A DNA stretch of 64,000 nucleotides, taken from NCBI GenBank assembly GCA_934402375.1, contig CAKRUB010000011.1:14351-78350 (forward strand). The letters run 5' to 3'. The stretch's first letter is position 1; each line of letters opens with the position of its first letter. Below, piece after piece: positions 34,777-45,206 of the stretch. The translations under genes were made by a program, and so were the position numbers. The stretch is from an uncultured Acetatifactor sp. (GTDB lineage: Bacteria > Bacillota > Clostridia > Lachnospirales > Lachnospiraceae). The notes under the pieces are model-generated. The model was not told the DNA's origin. It saw only the letters and a program-made list of their open reading frames with translations, and did no database searches.

Positions 34777-36756
34777 TCAATGGCTGGTTTTTCTTGGATC
34801 TATATGGTAAATCACGCCTTCCTCAGGCTCTTCAAAAGGTCCCGCCATATGCTTTCCGTTCGTCCCCTCTCCCCAGAGAACAGACGCGTTGACTTTAGCC
34901 TGTGCTTCCAACAGTTTTTCAGAGGTCTCTTTCAGTTCCTCAACCGAATAAACAAATCCTCTCCTCTCAATATCCTTTTTAAAGGCGGGAATCTGGTCAG
35001 CTGCCCTTGAAAACCGCAAGGTGTACTGCTCCACATCCACATCAATGTCAAACCATGCCTCCTGCCCCTCCAGATCAAACCCTTCAAATTCCTGCCATGC
35101 AGGCAGATGCAGTAATACCTCCGGTTCAGGATAAATTATACGAAGATACCCTCCCCGCATCTTTACATAGGCATTTCCCTCCACGCAGTTATCCTTTGTC
35201 GGCAGCTTGATGGCCGCTTCCCCGCAATCGTAAAACAGGTTGCTCACAATGGCTGCATCACGCGATGTTCCGCCTCTTTCCATGCCAAAGCTCCTGAATG
35301 CTACCGTTTTTGCAAAATAGCCTGCACTGCGGCACTTTCCAATCAGATTACTTACGATCCGCAGATGATCGGTTCCCTCTCCGTAAACCGCATAGCCGTT
35401 TACAATATCCTTCTCTGTCAGATGATACCAGCCCGCAGATCCCTTTTCCTCCGGTATCGCCTTTGGATCAAATCTTCCTTCCACATTCCAGAAAATGTTG
35501 TGATCGATGAGATTTACCCCGTCTCTGGTACATTCAATAAAAACAGCTTCTCTCTGTTCTATTCCGTTCAGGAAAAGATTCTGCGTAATACGGTTATTTT
35601 CATTTCCGCAATCCAGCCAGATATGGTCGGCGCGGAAGGTGTTTTTGAAGATGTTCCTGCGGAACAGACCATTTACACTGTTATGCAATTTCATGCCGCC
35701 CGCTTCCCATGACAGCTCCATTCTCTGCCATCCGGTACCCTCAATCAGATTATCCTCGATAAGCATATCCGTCGCGAATAATCCGGCAATACCGCAGACA
35801 CCGGCATTTTTAATCGTACATCCCCGGATTACGCTGTGTCCGATGACCTGATCCTCCCGAAAGTTATGATGCCAGCACTCATTCCCGACATCAATTCCTA
35901 CAGCATTGGACCAGTCGATCACGCAATTTTCAATCACCCAGTGATGTCCTCTATATGCAGACAATGCCCCGCGCTGGGGAACAGGAGCCCCCGTTGCAGC
36001 GTGTGCAAGTGTCAGATTTTTCACCTTAATGTAAGACAGGAACGGTTTTTCCGGTGCAAAGCACTGTTCCCTGCATGTCAATTCAATGATGTGGTTCTGG
36101 GGAGAATCATCTCCCGGAAGGCGGAAATGCACCGTCTGGCCATTCGCTTCGACCCAGTAGGTGCCCTCTGCCTGTCCCATCTGATGATATAACGCAACCT
36201 GCGTCAATGGCTTTCCGTCACAAAAAACCATGCCCCGTCTGTTCAGATAGGTTGACATATCTGTCTTTTCATATTCTATAAAAAGTCTGTCATGCAGAAT
36301 ATTCACCGCACAGAACGGATTATATCCCCGGAACATATCCGGATCCAGCCGGTGTTCCCAGATGCATACTTTCTTATCTGCCTTTTCTCCATGCATGTCA
36401 AAAAGACGCCAGTCACTGCTCGGACGAAACTCTGTCACAACCTCCGAAGCTTTGATACATACTTCGCCGTCCCCAAATGCCTCATAGCAGATCATGTGCT
36501 CAGCATCCGTGCCTCCGTTTTCGGGACAGACACATTCCCGATAGACACCGGCATGTATCAGCACCTGCGTACCGGGCGTGGCAAGCGCAGCTGCCTGTGA
36601 TATCGTCGAAAAGGGAGCCTTTGCACTTCCGTCCTCCGGTCCGTTTTCTCCGCCATAGCCTCCATCCACATACAGGGTCCTCCGGTATTCGTTATCCTTT
36701 TCCCAAAAATCAAACACTCTTCCGTCCGGCAAAAGTTCTGTGATATCTCTGTCCAT
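34777..36756 (-). CDS. Right-handed beta-helix protein, probable glycan-active enzyme
   Basis: A 659-residue protein without signal peptide. After GSAKAPFSTISQAAALATPGTQVLIHAGVYRE-type sequence (about 43-75, common to pectin-lyase-fold proteins with GVYRE) comes an inserted region. A parallel beta-helix (about 255-540) follows, rich in N-containing coils such as VIENCVIDWSNAVGIDVGNE and MLIEDNLIEGTGW. The layout resembles the GH120 and GH141 groups; assignment to either is inference. Being cytoplasmic and next to a GH36, it probably trims imported oligosaccharides. An 8-bp palindrome AAACGTTT (36757-36764) abuts its ATG. Its stop lies 14 bases before the LacI start. Confidence 0.7.
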   Translation of the reverse strand: MDRDITELLPDGRVFDFWEKDNEYRRTLYVDGGYGGENGPEDGSAKAPFSTISQAAALATPGTQVLIHAGVYRECVCPENGGTDAEHMICYEAFGDGEVCIKASEVVTEFRPSSDWRLFDMHGEKADKKVCIWEHRLDPDMFRGYNPFCAVNILHDRLFIEYEKTDMSTYLNRRGMVFCDGKPLTQVALYHQMGQAEGTYWVEANGQTVHFRLPGDDSPQNHIIELTCREQCFAPEKPFLSYIKVKNLTLAHAATGAPVPQRGALSAYRGHHWVIENCVIDWSNAVGIDVGNECWHHNFREDQVIGHSVIRGCTIKNAGVCGIAGLFATDMLIEDNLIEGTGWQRMELSWEAGGMKLHNSVNGLFRRNIFKNTFRADHIWLDCGNENNRITQNLFLNGIEQREAVFIECTRDGVNLIDHNIFWNVEGRFDPKAIPEEKGSAGWYHLTEKDIVNGYAVYGEGTDHLRIVSNLIGKCRSAGYFAKTVAFRSFGMERGGTSRDAAIVSNLFYDCGEAAIKLPTKDNCVEGNAYVKMRGGYLRIIYPEPEVLLHLPAWQEFEGFDLEGQEAWFDIDVDVEQYTLRFSRAADQIPAFKKDIERRGFVYSVEELKETSEKLLEAQAKVNASVLWGEGTNGKHMAGPFEEPEEGVIYHIDPRKTSH

Positions 36757-36796
36757 AAACGTTTCACACCTTTCCTTGTTTCATTCCTTCGTATAC

Positions 36797-36830
36797 AAAA
36801 GGGACGCCGCTTCTAAGCAGCGCCCCTTTT
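36797..36830 (-). terminator. Internal terminator/attenuator between binding protein and beta-helix gene
   Basis: On the minus strand AAAAGGGGCGCTGCTT and AAGCGGCGTCCCTTTT pair with a small loop (two mismatches) and end in TTTTG. It lies after the solute-binding protein gene. It probably lowers read-through into the downstream enzyme and regulator genes, a common way to over-express binding proteins. Confidence 0.65.
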
Positions 36831-36858
36831 ATCACCGTGATGCTTTTTGCAGATGCGC

Positions 36859-38619
36859 TTACTTTACCGCATTCTTGGCATTCAGCTCAATCGTGTGCTT
36901 CTCTGTATCAAACTTCATCAGATCATCGAATCCGAAACCTGTCAGCTGGGTCGTCATCTCATCCCACATGGAATCAAACTCAGCATCATCCTTCGCGTAA
37001 ATCATTCTCCATGAGTAGTCACAGACAGTTTCATTACACTGGTTACGGATAACGGAGATATCCGCAGAATCAGAAGGAAGCGCCACGCTCACATTCGGGC
37101 TGATCACGAGCTTGTTATTCTTCTTCATGTAATCCGCAGGCTCTTCTGCTCCGAACTTCTCCTGCCATGCCTTCTTCATATCGGTCATGGTAGCTTCCTT
37201 ATAGGTGCTCCAATAATTTACGGCATAAGTTTCATTGGTCAGCGGGTTGACGCTGTTTGCGCTTACAATCCACTGGTTAATCGCATTGTTACCATCCTGA
37301 TAGCCGGCTCCGCCCCACTCCTCAGGTACAGGCAGATTATCCATCAGCGCGTTGGAGTTAATCTGGTAAAGTCTTCCGTCCTCACCCTTTTCATAGTTAA
37401 AGCCTTCAATACCATCATGCTGGAACATCAGTCCTTCAGGGCTTGCATACCAGTCAAGGAACTCCATAATCCTCTGGTACTTTGCATCGTCAACCTGAGA
37501 GCCGACCGCAAATACACGTCCGCTTCCATAATAGGAATCAGCATCTGTGTAGTAGGTCTGATCCGCAACGGGTGTAAAAATAAATGCTGAGCCATCCTGC
37601 AGTCTGTCGGTGGAGTTCCAGAAACCAACCTGCCAGCTGTACCACATCAGATAAACCTGACCTGCACTCATCTTTGCACATGCGCTGTTCCAGTCCTGCG
37701 TAGCAGAGTCCGGATCAACCAGACCGCGTCTCTCAGCGGTGTTCAGGAACTTCAGAATCTTATAATAGGTTCCGTTCTTATCTGTCAGAGGAATAAATGT
37801 TCCGTCGGGCTTCAGGATGACAGAACCTTTAATCTTCTCACCGTACCATGTGGTCAGCTGCACAACGTTTGCAATACCGAGCATTCCGTCGCCGCCATCC
37901 CAGTCAGCCCAGAGTGAAAACGGATAGCAGGGATCCCCGGAGGCATTCGTCGGATGATTCTGCATCATATCCTCCAGCACGTCAAGCAATCCATCCAGAT
38001 CCGCAATATCAGGGCATCCAAGCTCTGAGTAAAGATCCCACCTGAGCAGAGGGCTGGAGTAGATCACATCCTGGGAGTAGGAGGTAGGTGAAGTATTCAT
38101 CATCTCTGTCGGAATACCATAAGTCTTACCGTCATTTCCCTCAAGGCTGTTGTTCAGGGTATCGATCTGCTCCTTGTAGTTGGAAAGGTTTTCGCTGTTC
38201 CAGATCTCACCGCTGATGTCCTTGATCAGCCCCGTTGCTACGCAATCCTGAAACTGGTTCTTCTCAAGTATGAGAATGTCACCAAGATTTCCGCTGCTGG
38301 CACGTGTCTGGTAAATGGCATCTCCTGCAACCTGAGGTGCAATGATATTCAGTTCAATGTTGAAGCGGTCTTTAACGACCTTTGCAAACCATCCGGTCTG
38401 CATTCCCTGATAGTTAGCCGCGACATCAAAGATTTCCAATGTCATGGTATCAGAGCTGGAGCTGCTGTCGCTGCTGCCTGCAGACTCGCTGGAAGCATTA
38501 GCAGCGCTGCCCGCGGAGCCTGACGCATTCGTACTTCCCGCATCTCCGCCGCATCCTGTGAGAATGCCCGCCGTCATGGCTGCCACACACAGGAGTGAAA
38601 CTAATTTCTTACTCTTCAT
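36859..38619 (-). CDS. Extracellular sugar-binding lipoprotein (ABC transporter)
   Basis: A 586-residue family-1-type solute-binding lipoprotein. The signal peptide with lipobox ILTGC (Cys23) is followed by a Ser/Ala/Gly-rich linker (about 24-55) and a long binding domain. The size, much larger than MalE, and the TMTLEIFDVAANYQGMQTGW-like opening fit the LplA-like group that serves oligosaccharides of plant cell walls. It follows the two permease genes, with GAGGG before its ATG. The ATPase is not encoded here; such systems often use a shared MsmX-type ATPase. Confidence 0.88.
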   Translation of the reverse strand: MKSKKLVSLLCVAAMTAGILTGCGGDAGSTNASGSAGSAANASSESAGSSDSSSSSDTMTLEIFDVAANYQGMQTGWFAKVVKDRFNIELNIIAPQVAGDAIYQTRASSGNLGDILILEKNQFQDCVATGLIKDISGEIWNSENLSNYKEQIDTLNNSLEGNDGKTYGIPTEMMNTSPTSYSQDVIYSSPLLRWDLYSELGCPDIADLDGLLDVLEDMMQNHPTNASGDPCYPFSLWADWDGGDGMLGIANVVQLTTWYGEKIKGSVILKPDGTFIPLTDKNGTYYKILKFLNTAERRGLVDPDSATQDWNSACAKMSAGQVYLMWYSWQVGFWNSTDRLQDGSAFIFTPVADQTYYTDADSYYGSGRVFAVGSQVDDAKYQRIMEFLDWYASPEGLMFQHDGIEGFNYEKGEDGRLYQINSNALMDNLPVPEEWGGAGYQDGNNAINQWIVSANSVNPLTNETYAVNYWSTYKEATMTDMKKAWQEKFGAEEPADYMKKNNKLVISPNVSVALPSDSADISVIRNQCNETVCDYSWRMIYAKDDAEFDSMWDEMTTQLTGFGFDDLMKFDTEKHTIELNAKNAVK

Positions 38620-38688
38620 AATTCCCTCTCTTTCCTGCGCTTCTATTGCGCAAAATAGCTTATAATCAACAGTTCATTCGCCTGTTCA

Positions 38689-39618
38689 TTATCCCTTTAC
38701 CGCGCCGATCATAATACCCTTTGTAAAGAATCTCTGGAAAATCGGGTAGATCAGTATAATCGGCGTTACCACCACAATCGTAACCGTCATGCGGATTGAC
38801 GTAGCCGTCTGGGCATGTGCAAGGCTTGCAGCCAGATTCGCCGAGGAGGTCGAATTGTTGACCAGAGCCTTTAACGAGCTCGCCTGATTAATGTAATTGT
38901 ACAGCGTATACTGTAGTGTATATAGCTTATCATCCGTTACCAGAAGCAGGGTGTCCTGGAAGGAGTTCCACTGCGCAACAGCTGCAAAAATCGCAACCGT
39001 AGCCAGTATCGGCTTGATAATCGGAATGATTATCTGGAAGAAAATCTTTAATGTTCCGGCGCCATCAATCTCAGCAGCATCCTGCAGCTCCTTCGGAACT
39101 GACTCCACAAAGGTCTTACACAGAATGATGTAGAAGGGCTGCACCGCAACCGGAAAAATATATACCCAGAAGTTATTTCTCAGTCCCAGATTATCCATCG
39201 TTATAAACCATGGAATAATTCCTGCATTAAAGTACATCGTTGCCGCAACGAGTCTGAACCAGAGCTTCCTGTGCCACATGGTCTCCCTTGTGAACATATA
39301 CCCGAGGAACGCCGCCACAAGCACGGTGACAATGGTACCGATGACTGTTCTGGCAACCGATACCTTCATCGCCTGAAACAGGCCGGAAATCTTCATTACC
39401 TGTATATAGTTATTAAAATGTACTTCCTTGGGCCAGAAGATAACCTTTCCTCTCTGGCTCAGATCATTCGAGCTGATCGTGTTAATAAATATGTAATAGA
39501 ACGGATAGGCACATACAAAAGCAAAGATGGAATAAACAATGTACGTCACAATGCTGATGATGCGGTCTCCTACTCCAACCTTATATTTTACCTTTTTCTG
39601 TTTCGATTCTCTGCTCAT
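38689..39618 (-). CDS. Carbohydrate ABC transporter permease (LplC/YtcP-like)
   Basis: A 309-residue membrane protein with six helices and the MalG-type EAA loop in ELQDAAEIDGAGTLKIFFQIIIPIIKP-like sequence (the EIDGAG box). The C-terminus PIFQRFFTKGIMIGAVKG is characteristic of the CUT1 permease group. The frame extends to 39693, but ATG 39618 (MSRESKQ) has AAGGAGGG upstream. It pairs with the preceding permease gene 14 bases away. Confidence 0.92.
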   Translation of the reverse strand: MSRESKQKKVKYKVGVGDRIISIVTYIVYSIFAFVCAYPFYYIFINTISSNDLSQRGKVIFWPKEVHFNNYIQVMKISGLFQAMKVSVARTVIGTIVTVLVAAFLGYMFTRETMWHRKLWFRLVAATMYFNAGIIPWFITMDNLGLRNNFWVYIFPVAVQPFYIILCKTFVESVPKELQDAAEIDGAGTLKIFFQIIIPIIKPILATVAIFAAVAQWNSFQDTLLLVTDDKLYTLQYTLYNYINQASSLKALVNNSTSSANLAASLAHAQTATSIRMTVTIVVVTPIILIYPIFQRFFTKGIMIGAVKG

Positions 39619-39631
39619 TTTCCTTCCCTCC

Positions 39632-40555
39632 TTAAATAAAGCCTTCTCCTCTGATGAGTTTGGAAACCTTATTCGTAATGCACAACAGCACAACGCTTAC
39701 CACACTCTTCAGAATACTGATTGCTGTCGAAAGGGAATATCCACCGTTGCCCATCGCCAGATTATATACATACAGGTCAAGCACCTGGATGGAATCCTTG
39801 TTAAACGCATTCTGGAACACAAAATACTGTTCCATACCGTTGGAGAGGAAGTTCGCAAGGTTAAGCATTACAAGCACAAAATAGGTCGGAAGGATGCTTG
39901 GTATCGTAATATGCCAGATCCTCTGCATTCTGGAAGCGCCGTCCACCTTGGCCGCCTCCATCAGCTCTTCATCAATACCGCTGATCGCCGCCAGATACAT
40001 GATTGCTGACCATCCGGCATTTTTCCATGTCAGCCAGAGCCACATCTTAAACCAGATATGTTCATTCGACTGCAGGAACATCTGCGGCTTGTCGAACCAT
40101 CCCAGACTCATGCCGAGTGTATTGACAACGCCTGTGCTGTTGAAGATGCAGTAAGCAATGGAGTATACCAGCACCCAGCTGATGAAGTTGGGAAGCGTTG
40201 TAACCGTCTGCACGATCTTCTGGAACGGCTTGCACTTGATTTCATTCAGGAATACCGCAAATACCATCGGAAACCACGAAAAAAACAGACTGATTCCGCT
40301 CATTGCAAATGTATTTCTCAGAACCATCAGAAGCTGCTTCAGCTTTACCTCATTCTCCACCATGGACCGGAACCACTTCAACCCCACAAACAGATCCTTG
40401 GAAAGCGGAAACGGCGGTTTATAATCAAAGAAAGCGTATACCCATCCGTATAGCGGATAGTAAGAAAAAACCAAAACCAGTAATAAAAAAGGCAGAATAT
40501 AAAGAAATTCCTTAAAACCCCTTACTTTTTTACTGTTAGAGAAAAACTTTTTCAT
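39632..40555 (-). CDS. Carbohydrate ABC transporter permease (LplB/YteP-like)
   Basis: A 307-residue permease with six helices and the MalF-type EAA loop (EELMEAAKVDGASRMQRIWH). It begins near SKKVRGFKEFLYILPFLLLV and ends with VSKLIRGEGFI. ATG 40555 (MKKFFSNS) has GGGAGGG nine bases upstream, while the frame to 40585 has none. It is the first gene of the locus, under the promoter and operator at 40594-40638. Confidence 0.92.
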   Translation of the reverse strand: MKKFFSNSKKVRGFKEFLYILPFLLLVLVFSYYPLYGWVYAFFDYKPPFPLSKDLFVGLKWFRSMVENEVKLKQLLMVLRNTFAMSGISLFFSWFPMVFAVFLNEIKCKPFQKIVQTVTTLPNFISWVLVYSIAYCIFNSTGVVNTLGMSLGWFDKPQMFLQSNEHIWFKMWLWLTWKNAGWSAIMYLAAISGIDEELMEAAKVDGASRMQRIWHITIPSILPTYFVLVMLNLANFLSNGMEQYFVFQNAFNKDSIQVLDLYVYNLAMGNGGYSLSTAISILKSVVSVVLLCITNKVSKLIRGEGFI

Positions 40556-40593
40556 GCTGTCCCTCCCTGTTTCACTCGTACTCAACTCATTAG

Positions 40594-40605
40594 TAAAACG
40601 TTTTA
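40594..40605. promoter_or_regulatory. LacI-type operator of the galactoside/oligosaccharide locus
   Basis: A perfect 12-bp palindrome TAAAACGTTTTA with the central CG typical of LacI/GalR-family operators. It overlaps the predicted transcription start of the permease operon, so binding would block initiation. The likely protein is the LacI regulator at 33710-34762; CcpA is an alternative because the sequence resembles a short cre site. Confidence 0.65.
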
Positions 40606-40610
40606 TCTTG

Positions 40611-40638
40611 TATTTACAGAATATACACTTTGGGTCAA
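40611..40638 (-). promoter_or_regulatory. Promoter of the permease/binding-protein operon
   Basis: On the minus strand: -35 TTGACC (40633-40638), a 16-base spacer, and -10 TAAATA (40611-40616); the start is near 40604, inside the operator palindrome. Confidence 0.55.
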
Positions 40639-40766
40639 TATGTCAATAGTTGTCGCCATTTTATTTTCTATTTTGTATAGATTGCACATTTCCGCAAAAT
40701 TCTGTTTGTTAACTTTTTATATAATATTGCTCTTTACATTCTTTTCTTTGACCTTTGCAAAAATAG

Positions 40767-40806
40767 AGCAAGGGTACGGTATGTTATAAAATGCCGTACC
40801 CTTGCT
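40767..40806 (-). terminator. Terminator after the esterase-MATE operon
   Basis: AGCAAGGGTACGG (40767-40779) and CCGTACCCTTGCT (40794-40806) form a perfect 13-bp stem. On the minus strand it is followed by CTATTTTTGC. It lies 15 bases after the MATE stop at 40822. Confidence 0.85.
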
Positions 40807-40821
40807 ATCTGGTATATCGTT

Positions 40822-42243
40822 TTATTTACCTGTCCTTCCGTCTGCAGGTGCCGTATTTTTACCGGTATAAATCTTCTTTACCCACTTCCCGCTCCGCAGT
40901 CTGCATATGCACCATACAGCCTTCGCAATCTGATCCGCCTTCAGGGAAATGTAAATCCAGAAGGGCGGCGCTCCCCACAGAAACGCAGCGACGATCCCCA
41001 GCGGAATTGACAGCACCCAGAGGAATATATTGTCTGCCAGCATTAACATTTTCGTGTCTCCGCCGCCTCTGAGCACTCCCTTGGTCATAATGCTGTTGGT
41101 CGCCTGAAAGACAACAATCAGGCTGATTGCCTCCATCAGCTGCTGCGCCATACCCGCTGTCTGCTCACCAACATGATAAAAGCTGATAACCGGTCTGCTG
41201 ACCAGCATAATAAAGCCCGCTGACAGCAATCCGAGTATAAAGCCGACTCCCAGAAAACCAAATGCCTGATCCTGTGCTTTTTCCCTGCTGTTCTCCCCGA
41301 GGGTCTGTCCCGTCATGATGGCTCCCGCCTGACACACGCCCTGGATCATGACATTGCTCAGCTGCTGTGTCACGGAGGTAATTGCATTTGCTGCCACGAA
41401 GTTGTCTCCCAGTCTGCCGATAACCATAGCCACGGCGTTATTACCAAATGCAAGAATTGCGTCACTGATCAGGACAGGGATGCTGATACGGATATATTCT
41501 CCCAGCAGGTCACCTGTTTTCATTATGAAATGTCTTGGCCGGAACCGGATCTTTTTATCAAACGCGAATAAATAGCCGCAGATAACCGCCGCCTCAAAGA
41601 GCCTCGATATCATTGTTGCCACTGCCGCGCCCGCAATCCCCAGCCGGGGCATTCCGAGTTTACCAAAAATCAGTCCATAGTTTGCCACCAGATTCACAAA
41701 AAAAGTTCCTATCGAAACAAACAACGGCATTTTCACCTGACCGACACTGCGCAGCACAATTGTGCACACCAGCGATAGTCCGAGGAAAAAGTAGGTCACA
41801 ACGGAATATCTCAGGTAGATGACCCCTCTCTCAATGATCCCTTCACTGTCTGTATACATTCTCATGACACGCTCCGGCGCCAACAGCGTTATGCCGGCAA
41901 ACACGATCGCGAGCACCACTGTAATGCGAAGCATGATACATATTGTCTTTTTCAGGGCGGTCATCGATTTTTCCGGTTCCAGCTCACGCATCCCCCAGTA
42001 TCTGGAGACCAGAACTGAAGCCCCCATGCCGATTCCCATGCAGAAGATATGATAGATACTGATAAACTGGTTTGCCAGGGAGGCTGCCGAGAGCTCCGCC
42101 TCCCCCAGTCTGCCCAGCATCACTGTATCCAGCATGTTTACTCCGATAGAAATCAGACTCTGCAGGGCAATCGGTAAAGCCAGTACCACCACCTGTCTGT
42201 AGAAGCCTCTGTCAAGGCCGAAGATCTTTTTTAACCATTTCAT
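40822..42243 (-). CDS. MATE-family multidrug efflux transporter
   Basis: A 473-residue transporter with about twelve helices in two repeats. LALPIALQSLISIGVNMLDTVMLGRLGEAELSAASLANQ-like sequence at the N-terminus and QLSNVMIQGVCQAGAIMTGQTLGE in the second half are MATE hallmarks. It exports cationic or aromatic compounds using Na+ or H+. ATG 42243 is best spaced from AAGGGA; another ATG lies two codons upstream. It follows the double esterase gene by 41 bases with no terminator between, so both are transcribed from the MarR-operator promoter. That suggests it exports a product of the esterase. Confidence 0.9.
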   Translation of the reverse strand: MKWLKKIFGLDRGFYRQVVVLALPIALQSLISIGVNMLDTVMLGRLGEAELSAASLANQFISIYHIFCMGIGMGASVLVSRYWGMRELEPEKSMTALKKTICIMLRITVVLAIVFAGITLLAPERVMRMYTDSEGIIERGVIYLRYSVVTYFFLGLSLVCTIVLRSVGQVKMPLFVSIGTFFVNLVANYGLIFGKLGMPRLGIAGAAVATMISRLFEAAVICGYLFAFDKKIRFRPRHFIMKTGDLLGEYIRISIPVLISDAILAFGNNAVAMVIGRLGDNFVAANAITSVTQQLSNVMIQGVCQAGAIMTGQTLGENSREKAQDQAFGFLGVGFILGLLSAGFIMLVSRPVISFYHVGEQTAGMAQQLMEAISLIVVFQATNSIMTKGVLRGGGDTKMLMLADNIFLWVLSIPLGIVAAFLWGAPPFWIYISLKADQIAKAVWCICRLRSGKWVKKIYTGKNTAPADGRTGK

Positions 42244-42284
42244 TTCCATTATCCCTTAAGCTCATTCTTTCCATTGAACATTTT

Positions 42285-44615
<2,331 letters not shown>

Positions 44616-44618
44616 CTA

Positions 44619-44647
44619 TTGACAAATAATCTACCCAATATTAATAT
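44619..44647 (+). promoter_or_regulatory. marR promoter
   Basis: -35 TTGACA (44619-44624), a 17-base spacer, and -10 TAATAT (44642-44647); the start is about 44654, at the edge of the operator. Confidence 0.7.
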
Positions 44648-44653
44648 AGTATC

Positions 44654-44671
44654 GAATTAGATTTCTAATTC
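44654..44671. promoter_or_regulatory. MarR operator (18-bp perfect palindrome)
   Basis: GAATTAGATTTCTAATTC, two 8-bp arms around TT, is the size and AT-rich form expected for a MarR dimer. It sits at the predicted starts of both divergent promoters (44619-44647 rightward, 44680-44708 leftward). One bound dimer would therefore repress marR and the esterase-MATE operon together. Confidence 0.8.
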
Positions 44672-44679
44672 TAGAACAA

Positions 44680-44708
44680 AGTATACACAGGTTTTGACTT
44701 TTTTTCAA
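44680..44708 (-). promoter_or_regulatory. Promoter of the esterase-MATE operon
   Basis: On the minus strand: -35 TTGAAA (44703-44708), a 17-base spacer, and -10 TATACT (44680-44685); the start is about 44673, adjoining the operator. Confidence 0.72.
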
Positions 44709-44751
44709 CCCCCAACCTTTTTATTCTTTATATAACAGGAGAAATTTTTCA

Positions 44752-45171
44752 ATGGACAATTCTTTACACTTAATACTTGCCAATGCTTCACTGGTTCACC
44801 GCAAAAGATGCCGACAATGCTTTCAGGAAATGAATCTCTCCGAGGGACAGCCCAAGGTGCTTTCCTCCCTGCTCTCCAACGAGGGAATCGTACAAAGGCA
44901 GCTGGCTGCCATATGCTGTGTGGAACCGGCAACGATGACCTCCCTTCTCCGCAAAATGGAATCAGACGGTCTGGTCACCAAGCGCCAGAGCATTGTATCC
45001 GGCGGCAAAAGGGCAAATTGTATTTTTCTGACGGAAGCAGGACGGGAAATCGCACTGGCGGTTGATAAGGTTATGTCCGATACAGAGGAACTGGCATTTA
45101 AGGGATTTTCCCAAAAGGAACAGGAGCTTTTCTACGAATTAATAGGGCGGCTTACCGATAATCTCTCGTAA
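44752..45171 (+). CDS. MarR-family transcriptional regulator
   Basis: A 139-residue winged-helix protein. LSEGQPKVLSSLLSNEGIVQRQLAAIC is the first part of the DNA-binding domain. EPATMTSLLRKMESDGLVTKR is the recognition helix, and GGKRANCIFLTEAGREIA the wing. MarR proteins are commonly derepressed by phenolic or aromatic ligands. Divergence from an esterase and a MATE pump fits a sensor of a released aromatic acid; that is inference. A hairpin overlapping the stop (AGGGCGG/CCGCCCT, about 45144-45177, then TGTTT) may end transcription. Confidence 0.92.
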   Translation: MDNSLHLILANASLVHRKRCRQCFQEMNLSEGQPKVLSSLLSNEGIVQRQLAAICCVEPATMTSLLRKMESDGLVTKRQSIVSGGKRANCIFLTEAGREIALAVDKVMSDTEELAFKGFSQKEQELFYELIGRLTDNLS

Positions 45172-45181
45172 ACCGCCCTGT
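45144..45181 (+). terminator. Possible terminator after marR
   Basis: AGGGCGGCTTAC pairs with GTAAACCGCCCT (one bulge) across the marR stop codon, followed by GTTT. Convergent with the second MATE gene, it could work in both directions. Confidence 0.5.
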
Positions 45182-45206
45182 TTCCCTACAGGCATCTCCT
45201 GTTTTC

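Noticed and set aside
44703..44735. TTGACT at 44694-44699 as the marR -35 box
   Set aside because: No -10 element is found at a proper distance, whereas the promoter at 44619-44647 has correct spacing and meets the operator.
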